From: Pseudomonadota bacterium
GTDB taxonomy: Bacteria > Hydrothermota > 32-111 > QNBC01
Assembly: GCA_011682715.1 (NCBI GenBank)
Contig: JAACEC010000029.1
Location: 1-15,774, forward strand
DNA length: 15,774 nucleotides
Reading direction: 5' to 3'
Both the position numbers and the translations under genes were made by a program. Below, piece by piece: positions 1-6,743 of this stretch. The notes beneath the pieces are model-generated. The model saw nothing but the letters and a program-made list of their open reading frames with translations. It had not been told where the DNA came from and did no database searches. Within the stretch, counting starts at the first letter, position 1. Each line of letters begins with the position of its first letter.

Positions 1-354
1 GTAATACCGGAACTTGACGGTAAAATGCACGGGATTTCGGTAAGGGTACCTACACCGGATGCGTCTCTGACTGATGTTGTTTCTGTTTTAAAGAGAGATG
101 TGACGGTTGAAGAGGTGGATAATGCATTCAAGAGAGCATCCGAAAGCGGAAAATTGGCAAAATACATAGAATATAGCGAAGAGCCGCTTGTTTCCAGTGA
201 TATAATAGGTAATAACCATTCCATGGTCTTTGATGCGGGAAACACTTATGTGAGAGGCGGATCTCTTGTGAAGATACTGGGATGGTATGATAACGAATGG
301 GGATATTCAAACAGAGTATGTGATTTAATAGAATTTATCGGAGAAAAGATGTAA
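1..354 (+). CDS. gap: Glyceraldehyde-3-phosphate dehydrogenase, C-terminal part (5' end outside window)
   Basis: Only the last 117 codons are present, and the reading frame is open from base 1. GAPDH converts glyceraldehyde-3-phosphate, NAD and phosphate to 1,3-bisphosphoglycerate in the cytoplasm. Two family signatures are visible: the catalytic-domain stretch VIPELDGKMHGISVRVPTPD at the very start, and the C-terminal WYDNEWGYSNRV, which contributes to the NAD-binding site. The catalytic cysteine and the Rossmann domain lie upstream of the window. The ATG at 25 is an internal methionine, not the start, because the conserved protein continues through it. The TAA shares one base with the pgk ATG (TAATG), so translational coupling is likely. 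This is the usual glycolytic gap-pgk-tpi order. The family call is very secure. Confidence 0.96.
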   Translation, partial: VIPELDGKMHGISVRVPTPDASLTDVVSVLKRDVTVEEVDNAFKRASESGKLAKYIEYSEEPLVSSDIIGNNHSMVFDAGNTYVRGGSLVKILGWYDNEWGYSNRVCDLIEFIGEKM

Positions 355-1550
355 TGGAAATATTGTCAGTTGATAAATACGAGAATTATAAAGACAAAAC
401 CGTTCTAATCAGATGTGATTATAATGTCCCTATGCAAAATGGGAAAATTACCGATGATACGAGGATAATTAAATCCATGGAAACACTGAAATATATTCTT
501 GACAGAGGTGCTTCTGTTGTTTTGATGTCCCATCTCGGGAAACCTGAAGGGAAAAAGGTAAAGAAACTTTCCCTATTACCGGTAAAAAAACATTTGGAGA
601 AATTGCTCGGAAAGAAGATAGGTTTTATCGAGGATATTACCGATAAGAATTCCATTAAAGAGGTTAAGAGCAAAAAGAGCGGAGCTGTTACGCTTCTTGA
701 AAATTTAAGGTTCTACCCCGGAGAGGAAAAGGATGACGAAAGTTTTGCCAAAATTCTTTCCCAATATGGTGATATCTATGTCAATGAGGCATTCAGCGTT
801 TCGCACAGAAAGCATGCATCCGTTCATGCCATTGGAAAGTTTTTCGATTTGAAATTAGCGGGATTTCTAATGGAGAAAGAGATCGAGTATCTTAAAAAGT
901 ATATTGACGATCCTAAAAGACCTTTTGCTGCAGTTATAGGCGGGGCAAAAATATCATCGAAAATCGATGTGCTGATGAATCTTATCGAAAAGGTTGATAT
1001 ACTTCTGATTGGCGGAGGGATGGCATTTACATTTTTGAAAGCTCAAAGGTACGAGATCGGGAAATCCATATTCGAAGAAGATAAAGTTCCCGTGGCAATG
1101 AATATCATGAATTATGCCGGTAAATCTGAAGGGATGCTATTACTTCCTGTGGATGCCGTAATAGCGGATGATATTGAAGAGCCAGGGAAGATAAAAAAGG
1201 TAGCAATTAATAAAATTCCTAGAAACATGGCCGGATTGGATATAGGTCCCAAAACCGAAGAGAAATTCATATCCGCTTTGATAGGAGCAAAAACAATTCT
1301 TTGGAACGGCCCTATGGGAGTGTTTGAAAAAAAGGAGTTCAGTCATGGGACGCTGAAAATTGCCAGAGCCATAGCCGAAGAAACTGCCAAAGGAGCTATA
1401 TCCATACTTGGCGGAGGCGATACCATCTCGGCTGTTAATCATTTCGGTATGTATAATAAGTTTACACATGTTTCTACCGGCGGCGGAGCTTCTCTCGATT
1501 TTATGGGAGGGAAAGAGATGCCGGGAATAGAAATTTTAAAGGTGTGTTAA
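354..1550 (+). CDS. pgk: Phosphoglycerate kinase
   Basis: A 398-residue protein, a normal length for bacterial PGK. It transfers phosphate from 1,3-bisphosphoglycerate to ADP, giving ATP and 3-phosphoglycerate. Visible motifs in order are RCDYNVP near residue 21 (substrate-binding loop), SHLGKPEGK near 60, ENLRFYPGEE, YVNEAFSVSHRKHAS near 142, IGGAKISSKIDVL near 198 (hinge and nucleotide side), ILWNGPMGVFE near 320, and the glycine-rich GGGDTISA and STGGGASLDFM near the C terminus. Most PGKs I know have VNDAF where this has VNEAF, a conservative change unlikely to abolish activity. A GGAG about 10 nt upstream lies inside the gap 3' end and serves the ATG at 354. It belongs to the gap-pgk-tpiA cluster, with tpiA following one base after the stop. 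Confidence 0.97.
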   Translation: MEILSVDKYENYKDKTVLIRCDYNVPMQNGKITDDTRIIKSMETLKYILDRGASVVLMSHLGKPEGKKVKKLSLLPVKKHLEKLLGKKIGFIEDITDKNSIKEVKSKKSGAVTLLENLRFYPGEEKDDESFAKILSQYGDIYVNEAFSVSHRKHASVHAIGKFFDLKLAGFLMEKEIEYLKKYIDDPKRPFAAVIGGAKISSKIDVLMNLIEKVDILLIGGGMAFTFLKAQRYEIGKSIFEEDKVPVAMNIMNYAGKSEGMLLLPVDAVIADDIEEPGKIKKVAINKIPRNMAGLDIGPKTEEKFISALIGAKTILWNGPMGVFEKKEFSHGTLKIARAIAEETAKGAISILGGGDTISAVNHFGMYNKFTHVSTGGGASLDFMGGKEMPGIEILKVC

Positions 1551-1551
1551 T

Positions 1552-2316
1552 ATGAGAAAAAAATTTATCGGCGGAAATTGGAAGATGAATAAAACGCCCG
1601 AGCAGGCGAAAGAATTTATGATTCCCTTTGTTGAAAAGATTAAGGCAATAGATCGAGATATAGTTGATATTGCATTATTCCCCCCTTGCTTGGCTTTGAA
1701 TGTAGTGAAAAACTATTCCGAGGGTAACGGATTAATTGTAGGTTCTCAAAACATGCATTATAAGGACAACGGAGCATTCACAGGGGAAATCTCTCCCGTA
1801 ATGTTGGAATCCCTTGGTATTGATTGGGTGATTTTAGGCCATTCCGAAAGAAGACATATTTTTAAAGAGAGCAATGAGCTAATCAGTTTAAAGATAAAAT
1901 CTGCTTTAGACCACAATTTTCATGTTGTACTCTGTGTGGGAGAAACAGAGGAACAAAGGTTGACAAGTAGGCATTATGATGTTATAAAGGAGCAGCTTGA
2001 ATCCGGATTGGCAGATATTACTGCCGATAGAATTAGTAATGTTATAGTAGCATATGAACCGGTATGGGCTATCGGTACGGGGAAAACAGCAACTCCGGAG
2101 GATGCCGAAGAGATGCATAGATACATTAGAAGGCTCTTTAAAGGAATGTATAATAAAGATATTGCGGGTAGAATTCGTATCATTTACGGTGGTAGCGTGA
2201 AACCAAAGAATGCCGAATCCCTTCTTTTGAAAGAAGATATAGACGGTGCTCTTGTCGGCGGTGCAAGCCTGAATCCGCAATCATTTTTTGAAATAGTAAA
2301 TTCTGTAATTGATTAG
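1552..2316 (+). CDS. tpiA: Triosephosphate isomerase
   Basis: A 254-residue TIM-barrel enzyme of standard length that interconverts dihydroxyacetone phosphate and glyceraldehyde-3-phosphate. The N terminus GGNWKMNKT carries the active-site Asn and Lys. GHSERRHIF has the electrophilic His, and YEPVWAIGTGKTATPEDAEE has the catalytic Glu and the flexible loop 6 lid. IIYGGSVKPKNA and GALVGGASL form the phosphate-binding end of the barrel. All catalytic residues are present. An AAGGTG sequence just before the pgk stop provides ribosome binding. The stop at 2314-2316 overlaps the AGGAGG of secG, so this glycolytic run is probably read through into the secG-rplU-rpmA genes. Confidence 0.97.
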   Translation: MRKKFIGGNWKMNKTPEQAKEFMIPFVEKIKAIDRDIVDIALFPPCLALNVVKNYSEGNGLIVGSQNMHYKDNGAFTGEISPVMLESLGIDWVILGHSERRHIFKESNELISLKIKSALDHNFHVVLCVGETEEQRLTSRHYDVIKEQLESGLADITADRISNVIVAYEPVWAIGTGKTATPEDAEEMHRYIRRLFKGMYNKDIAGRIRIIYGGSVKPKNAESLLLKEDIDGALVGGASLNPQSFFEIVNSVID

Positions 2317-2326
2317 GAGGAAAAAC

Positions 2327-2680
2327 ATGATCGGATTTTTAACGGCATTACACTTTATAATTTCAACGCTATTGATTCTTATAATTCTTGCACAACAGGA
2401 AAATGCAAGTGTTACAAGCATGTTTGGCGGAATGTCGGAAACAACGTTCGGAGGCAGAGGCTCGGCTCCGATAATGATAAAGATAACGGCTGTACTGGCA
2501 ACTCTATTTGCCATTACTTCACTTTCTTTGGCTACACTTTCTGTGAATACGGGAAGAGCTAAAAAAATAAATTTTAATAAAACTAAAAATAGTGTCCCGG
2601 CGAGTAATACTCAGCAGGGGACTTCGCAACAGAGTACGCAACCCGGAAATTTACCCATCGGGAATCAACAAGGAAATTAA
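2327..2680 (+). CDS. secG: Preprotein translocase subunit SecG
   Basis: SecG is the small accessory subunit of the SecYEG inner-membrane channel and assists SecA-driven export. The 117-residue protein has a first membrane span (about residues 2-22, ending in LAQQ), then the conserved loop SMFGGMSETTFGGRGSA, which matches the FGxxxxxxxFG signature of the family. A second span follows at about 50-70 (IKITAVLATLFAITSL). The C-terminal 40 or so residues are polar and rich in Gln, Asn and Ser, and look disordered. The start at 2327 is chosen because a strong AGGAGG (2315-2320) sits 6 nt upstream; an in-frame extension to 2309 would put that site inside the gene. Secretion of the pilus proteins in this window would depend on this translocon. 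Confidence 0.93.
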   Translation: MIGFLTALHFIISTLLILIILAQQENASVTSMFGGMSETTFGGRGSAPIMIKITAVLATLFAITSLSLATLSVNTGRAKKINFNKTKNSVPASNTQQGTSQQSTQPGNLPIGNQQGN

Positions 2681-2692
2681 CGGAGGTTAGAA

Positions 2693-3004
2693 ATGTACGT
2701 AATAGTTGAAGCAAACGGACATCAATATGAAGTTAGTGATAATACCAAGATCAGGGTGACCAACATGGAAGGAGAGATCGGGAAGTCGATAACACTGGAT
2801 AAGGTTTTACTTGTGAATGATAACGATAAAATTGTCATAGGGAATCCATACGTTGAAAAGGCTGAGGTGAAAGCAGAAATTGTAAACAGGGGTAAAGGGA
2901 AGAAAATTCTTATCTATAAATTTAAAGGTAGGAAAAAATATCGTAGAAAAAATGGCTATAGAGATCGGTATGTCGAATTACTCATTAAGGGAATAACGTA
3001 CTAG
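2693..3004 (+). CDS. rplU: 50S ribosomal protein L21
   Basis: A 103-residue protein, the normal L21 length. It starts MYVIVEANGHQYEV, matching the family start in which a short beta strand leads into a GxQYxV motif. The middle has IVIGNPYVEKAEVKAEI, typical of the L21 beta barrel. The basic end KFKGRKKYRRKNGYRDRYVELLIKGI is the 23S rRNA-binding segment. The usual GHRQ near that end reads GYRDR here, a mild divergence. A GGAGG sits about 6 nt before the start. It is followed directly by rpmA, the near-universal L21-L27 gene pair. Confidence 0.95.
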   Translation: MYVIVEANGHQYEVSDNTKIRVTNMEGEIGKSITLDKVLLVNDNDKIVIGNPYVEKAEVKAEIVNRGKGKKILIYKFKGRKKYRRKNGYRDRYVELLIKGITY

Positions 3005-3017
3005 GGTAGGAGGAGAT

Positions 3018-3278
3018 ATGGCACATAAGAAAGGTGTAGGTTCGTCACGAAACGGAAGAGACAGTAATCCTCAGTATTTAGGAGTTAAGAAGTTCGACGG
3101 TGAATTTATAAAAGCCGGAGGCATAATTACCAGACAGAGAGGGACCAAAATACATCCCGGAATGTATGTTGGAAAGGGAAAGGATGATACTCTTTTTGCA
3201 CTAAAAGAAGGGTATGTAAAATTTTTCAAAAAACATAACGGAAGGAAATATGTTACGGTAAAAACGGCGAACGAATAG
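3018..3278 (+). CDS. rpmA: 50S ribosomal protein L27
   Basis: An 86-residue L27. The N terminus MAHKKGVGSSRNGRDSNPQY is the flexible tail that reaches the peptidyl transferase centre. There is no extra N-terminal extension of the kind that Firmicutes remove with the Prp protease, which agrees with a diderm, non-Firmicutes host. The core GGIITRQRGTKIHPGMYVGKGKDDTLFAL is strongly conserved. A clear AGGAGG lies 6 nt upstream of the ATG. It is the last gene of the housekeeping run. obgE, often next to it in other genomes, is absent; an intrinsic terminator and an opposite-strand gene follow instead. Confidence 0.97.
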   Translation: MAHKKGVGSSRNGRDSNPQYLGVKKFDGEFIKAGGIITRQRGTKIHPGMYVGKGKDDTLFALKEGYVKFFKKHNGRKYVTVKTANE

Positions 3279-3303
3279 AACGGTTAGAAACTAAATATAA
3301 AGG

Positions 3304-3332
3304 AAGAGAGATTATTTAGTCTCTCTTTTTTT
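3304..3332 (+). terminator. Intrinsic terminator after rpmA
   Basis: Arms AAGAGAGA (3304-3311) and TCTCTCTT (3320-3327) form an 8-bp stem with an 8-nt loop. The 3' arm runs directly into a tract of seven T (3326-3332). It would end the housekeeping transcript. On the minus strand the same hairpin has a weaker U tract, so it may work in both directions. The stop codon of the minus-strand membrane-protein gene lies in the loop, and the 3' arm encodes its last residues. Confidence 0.8.
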
Positions 3333-3590
3333 ATAGACCGATAAATACCCGATGAATAAAAACAGGATTGCAAGCAGGCTTGTCGCAATTGAGAAATAGA
3401 AAGAAGTTACAAAAACAGAGAATACGATTAATGCTAATAGGAGAAGAATTGAAATAGTTTCCAAAAATAGATTTTTATATTCGGCGTATCTAAAAAAAGA
3501 GATAGTTGCGCCGATGAACAGTGATAAAAGAGATGTAAAAATGGTGATAAGCAAAAAAAACGAAATGTTGTATAAATCCATAATTTTCAT
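3312..3590 (-). CDS. Small three-span membrane protein of unknown function, coupled to the diguanylate cyclase
   Basis: A 92-residue, very hydrophobic protein that I do not recognise. Three membrane segments are visible at about residues 8-32, 43-64 and 67-86. A short charged linker (RYAEYKN) separates the first two, and the tail is basic (YKKRETK). No catalytic motif is apparent. The ATG overlaps the stop of the upstream GGDEF gene by one base (TAATG on the minus strand), which suggests translational coupling and a shared transcript. That makes a role with the cyclase possible, for example as a membrane partner, but this is only inference. An in-frame ATG three codons later is an alternative start. 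The stop codon falls in the loop of the rpmA terminator. Confidence 0.7.
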   Translation of the reverse strand: MKIMDLYNISFFLLITIFTSLLSLFIGATISFFRYAEYKNLFLETISILLLLALIVFSVFVTSFYFSIATSLLAILFLFIGYLSVYKKRETK

Positions 3591-5089
3591 TATTCACCCG
3601 TGAAATAATTATCTTTTCCATTTGCTTTTGCCCTGTACATATTTTGATCGGTTATTTTAATTAAATCATTGATTTCATTTGCGTCTGTGGGAAATTCGGA
3701 AATCCCTATACTACACGTAAGTCGAATATTTTTATTAAAATTATATTCCCTTACGTTTTTTAATATATTCTTGGCAACTCTTGAAGTATAGCTTTTATCC
3801 TTTCCTATTATAATCAGGAATTCGTCCCCTCCGTATCGAAATACCTTCTTTCCCGTTCGAGTTATTTTTTTTAGCAAATCAACATATTCTTTCAAGACAA
3901 CGTTTCCTTGAAGATGTCCGTAATTGTCATTAACATCCTTAAAATTATCAAGATCGAGTAACATTAACGAAAAATTTTTCTCGTTCTTTAGGTAAGGCTT
4001 GGATAAATTGTTTATATAATTATAAAAATATCGGAAATTATAAGCTTTTGTCAATTCGTCGTGGGATGCCAGATAATTAACCCTATCGTAGAGTAACGCA
4101 TTGTTGACATGACTTGAAATAGTCGGTATGAGGGGGGTGATAAGTTTTACAATACTTTTGGGATATGCATTTTCATGCTCATAATCCTGTATGGATAAAA
4201 CGCCTATTACCCTGTTCGATGCAATTAGAGGGATTCCGAGAAACGATTTTGAAATCGTTCCGTAAAGACCAATGCCCCTTTCATCCAATTCTTTACCGAG
4301 ATTCGAATTACAGATAAACGGTTTTTTTGTAAATATTATATATTCGGTTAAACCGTTCTGGAATTTCCTTGTGAATTTATGGATCTTTTTCCCGTTGTAA
4401 GTTTCGTATAAAAATGTTATGGTGTCATCAACTTGGTTGTAAATTGCTATATAAAAATTATCGAGACTGACAATTCTTGATAACTCAATATATATAGTTT
4501 TTAACAGCTTGCTTAAATTAATTGTTTTTGCGAGTTTTCTGTTAATGTTATTGATTATGGACAATCTGTTTACGAGCTCTTTACTCTCATTGAGCAGGGA
4601 ACTATTGTAAAGCGAAATTGCTGTAAATCTTGTTAAAAGCTCTATTATTTGAAAATTCTTCTTGTTGATTTTGCCTTTCTTTTTAAAGTAAAGATTAAGA
4701 AGCCCCATATTGTATTCTGCATTGTTAATTGGGCATATAATAATCCCGTTTATATTTTTTTCGTTAAGTATATTTAGTATTTTTTTATCGTTTTGTTTGC
4801 GAAATTGTTTCTCCAAATCATTAACGATAATGGAGGTATTCTGTCTGAAGAGGTTTGCCATATATGAATAATTGGAGGCATTGCGAATCCGGTTGAAATA
4901 TCGTTCGCTAAAGCCGTGGGAATATTCGAGTTTCAAATTTTTACCTGTTCTATTAACGGAAAAAAAGGCAACTCCATCTGCTTTGGAAATTGCAAGTGCA
5001 TAATTTACAACTCTTTCTATTACCGAATTATTATCATCGAGTGAAACTATTTCCTGAATTACACCGGAAAACATTTTGCTTTCTTCCAT
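3590..5089 (-). CDS. Diguanylate cyclase with two GAF domains (GAF-GAF-GGDEF)
   Basis: A 499-residue protein predicted to make cyclic di-GMP from two GTP. No membrane segment or signal peptide is visible, so it should be cytoplasmic. Residues about 15-165 and 185-335 each look like a GAF sensory domain (for example ALAISKADGVAFFSVNRTG and GLYGTISKSFLGIPLIA with VIGVLSIQDYE). The GGDEF domain runs from about 345 to the end, starting HDELTKAYNFRYF, then DLDNFKDVNDNYGH (metal-binding Asp and substrate contacts), and the intact catalytic RYGGDEF (GGDEF at residues 420-424). The inhibitory I-site, normally RxxD just before the motif, reads RTGK (411-414), so product feedback is probably lost. No EAL or HD-GYP domain is present. 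The GAF ligands cannot be told from sequence. Confidence 0.92.
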   Translation of the reverse strand: MEESKMFSGVIQEIVSLDDNNSVIERVVNYALAISKADGVAFFSVNRTGKNLKLEYSHGFSERYFNRIRNASNYSYMANLFRQNTSIIVNDLEKQFRKQNDKKILNILNEKNINGIIICPINNAEYNMGLLNLYFKKKGKINKKNFQIIELLTRFTAISLYNSSLLNESKELVNRLSIINNINRKLAKTINLSKLLKTIYIELSRIVSLDNFYIAIYNQVDDTITFLYETYNGKKIHKFTRKFQNGLTEYIIFTKKPFICNSNLGKELDERGIGLYGTISKSFLGIPLIASNRVIGVLSIQDYEHENAYPKSIVKLITPLIPTISSHVNNALLYDRVNYLASHDELTKAYNFRYFYNYINNLSKPYLKNEKNFSLMLLDLDNFKDVNDNYGHLQGNVVLKEYVDLLKKITRTGKKVFRYGGDEFLIIIGKDKSYTSRVAKNILKNVREYNFNKNIRLTCSIGISEFPTDANEINDLIKITDQNMYRAKANGKDNYFTGE

Positions 5090-5122
5090 ATATATTCCTC
5101 AATGTGCAATATTTATATTCCT

Positions 5123-5151
5123 ATTATACCACAATGAAAAGATTAAGGCAA
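5123..5151 (-). promoter_or_regulatory. Sigma-70-type promoter of the GGDEF gene
   Basis: On the minus strand, TTGCCT (5146-5151) lies 17 bp from a perfect TATAAT (5123-5128). A TG one base before the -10 makes it an extended -10 element. The predicted start is near 5116, giving a leader of roughly 27 nt that contains a GAGG before the ATG. A 10-bp perfect palindrome, ATAACGTTAT (5156-5165), lies just upstream, between this promoter and the divergent lipB promoter. Confidence 0.7.
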
Positions 5152-5191
5152 TAAAATAACGTTATATTAATTCGCTTGATTCGAAATCTTG

Positions 5192-5219
5192 TTGACAAAC
5201 TCGGAGCTATCCATATAAT
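5192..5219 (+). promoter_or_regulatory. Consensus sigma-70 promoter for lipB-lipA-hflX, leaderless geometry
   Basis: TTGACA (5192-5197) and TATAAT (5214-5219) both match consensus exactly, with a 16-bp spacer. The expected transcription start, about 7-8 nt after the -10, is at or next to the A of the lipB ATG (5227). No ribosome-binding site precedes that ATG. This also shows that the longer in-frame TTG start at 5176 is wrong, because it lies upstream of the promoter. Confidence 0.75.
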
Positions 5220-5226
5220 AGCAGAT

Positions 5227-5907
5227 ATGAATATTATCGATCTCGGTAAAATGCGTTATAAAAGGGTATGGGAATTACAAAAATGCATTCTGAAAAAGGT
5301 GCAAAACGGAGAAATTGATAATACTTTGATTTTTGTCGAACATTATGATGTTTTTACATTCGGAAGACGTGGAAAAACCGATACTCTTAGGGTCAAGGAA
5401 GAAATACTGAGAAAACTCGGGTTTGATATGTATGTCATCGAGAGAGGAGGAGATGTTACTTACCATGGTCCGGGGCAACTTGTTATTTACCCCATATATG
5501 ACATAAAGAGTCATCTTGTGGGGGTAAAAAAATTTGTATTGAACATGGAACGGGCAATAATAAACACTTTAAAAGAGTTTGACATTGAATCTGAAGGTGA
5601 TGATAAGGTCATAGGGGTATGGATCGGCAATGATAAAATAGCTGCAATCGGTATGGCGTTTGACAGGCATGTTTCGTTCCACGGAGCGGCATTGAATGTA
5701 AATACGGATTTGAATAAATTTAACTATATCGTACCGTGTGGTCTGGTTGATAAAGGTGTTACATCCATGAAGAAAATCACGGGAAAAGAGATTCCTTTGG
5801 ATAGAGTCAGGGATGTTTTTATCGAAAAGTGGAAAGAAATTTTTAACGAATCAGAGGGTAAACTGATTAATATAGGAGAAATATGCTTAGAAAACCGAAA
5901 TGGTTAA
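5227..5907 (+). CDS. lipB: Octanoyl-[acyl carrier protein]-protein N-octanoyltransferase LipB
   Basis: LipB moves octanoate from octanoyl-ACP to a lysine of lipoyl domains (pyruvate dehydrogenase E2, GcvH), the first step of lipoate synthesis. With the start at 5227 the protein has 226 residues, a normal length. The family signature RGGDVTYHGPGQLVIYP is complete. KIAAIGMAF carries the catalytic Lys (137 in this numbering), and NYIVPCGLVDKGVTSM carries the catalytic Cys (171). The start begins MNIIDLGKMRYKRVW, which fits the family N terminus. It is chosen over TTG 5176 because a consensus promoter ends 7 nt before it. Its 3' end overlaps lipA by 25 nt, so the two pathway enzymes are made together. 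Confidence 0.95.
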   Translation: MNIIDLGKMRYKRVWELQKCILKKVQNGEIDNTLIFVEHYDVFTFGRRGKTDTLRVKEEILRKLGFDMYVIERGGDVTYHGPGQLVIYPIYDIKSHLVGVKKFVLNMERAIINTLKEFDIESEGDDKVIGVWIGNDKIAAIGMAFDRHVSFHGAALNVNTDLNKFNYIVPCGLVDKGVTSMKKITGKEIPLDRVRDVFIEKWKEIFNESEGKLINIGEICLENRNG

Positions 5908-6743
5908 AAGTAAAACTGCCTCAAAGGGAGGAATATTCCAATGTTAAGAAAATCCTAAGGGAGGAACGTTTACATACTGTTTGTGTTGAGGCGAAATGTC
6001 CGAATTTGGGACAATGTTGGGATTCGGGAACCGCTACTTTTATGATACTTGGAGATACATGCACGAGAGCTTGTAAATTTTGTGCTACAAAAACGGGGAA
6101 TCCGAAAGAGATAGTCGACAGTTCCGAGCCGGACAGATTGCTTGACGCCGTTAAACGAATGGGGCTTGATTATGTGGTTATTACATCTGTGGACAGGGAT
6201 GACCTCGATGATTTTGGGGCGGGTATTTTTATCAGAACAGCCGAGTTGCTCAGGAAAGATAATCCGCAAATAGGGATTGAGGTTTTAACCCCGGATTTCG
6301 GTGGCAGAAAAGATCTTATAGATGCCGTACTCGACTCAGGGATTAATGTTTTTGCCCATAATATAGAGGTTGTCAGAAGGATATCCCCCTTCATAAGGGA
6401 CGTTAGAGCGAATTACAATTTGAGTATGAGTGTCCTTAAAGCGGCTACCGAGAATAAAAACATTATTATTAAATCCGGCATGATGGTCGGAATAGGAGAA
6501 ACGGACGAAGAAGTATACAAAACAATTGAAGAGGTTGCATCTGTAGGAGTTAAAATATTTACCATCGGGCAATACCTTCAGCCTACAAGGAGAAATATAG
6601 AGGTGCAAAGGTATGTAACGCCCGAAATTTTTAAATCGTACGAAGAAAAGGGAAAAGAGGTAGGGGTATATGTCGTGTCGGGGCCCCTTGTGAGAAGTTC
6701 GTATATGGCAAAGGAAGTGTACAATAAGGTAAAGAATGCATAG
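5883..6743 (+). CDS. lipA: Lipoyl synthase LipA (radical SAM)
   Basis: LipA inserts two sulfur atoms into protein-bound octanoyl groups to complete lipoate, using S-adenosylmethionine. The 286-residue protein shows all expected ligands. Cys34, Cys39 and Cys45 (CVEAKCPNLGQCW) bind the auxiliary, sacrificial [4Fe-4S] cluster. Cys60, Cys64 and Cys67 (CTRACKFC) bind the radical-SAM cluster. The C-terminal RSSY (near residue 272) supplies the serine ligand of the auxiliary cluster. GIGETDEEV and IGQYLQPTRRN are further conserved family motifs. A TAGGAG sits 6-7 nt before the ATG, inside the lipB 3' end. The gene overlaps hflX by 8 nt. Confidence 0.97.
   Translation: MLRKPKWLKVKLPQREEYSNVKKILREERLHTVCVEAKCPNLGQCWDSGTATFMILGDTCTRACKFCATKTGNPKEIVDSSEPDRLLDAVKRMGLDYVVITSVDRDDLDDFGAGIFIRTAELLRKDNPQIGIEVLTPDFGGRKDLIDAVLDSGINVFAHNIEVVRRISPFIRDVRANYNLSMSVLKAATENKNIIIKSGMMVGIGETDEEVYKTIEEVASVGVKIFTIGQYLQPTRRNIEVQRYVTPEIFKSYEEKGKEVGVYVVSGPLVRSSYMAKEVYNKVKNA

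Noticed and set aside
2309..2326. A secG start at 2309 adding MIRRKN
   Set aside because: It would place the strong AGGAGG inside the gene; the ATG at 2327 is perfectly spaced from it and fits the family start.
5176..5226. A longer lipB start at TTG 5176 adding 17 residues
   Set aside because: The extension contains the whole consensus promoter, has no ribosome-binding site, and the extra residues do not resemble the LipB N terminus.
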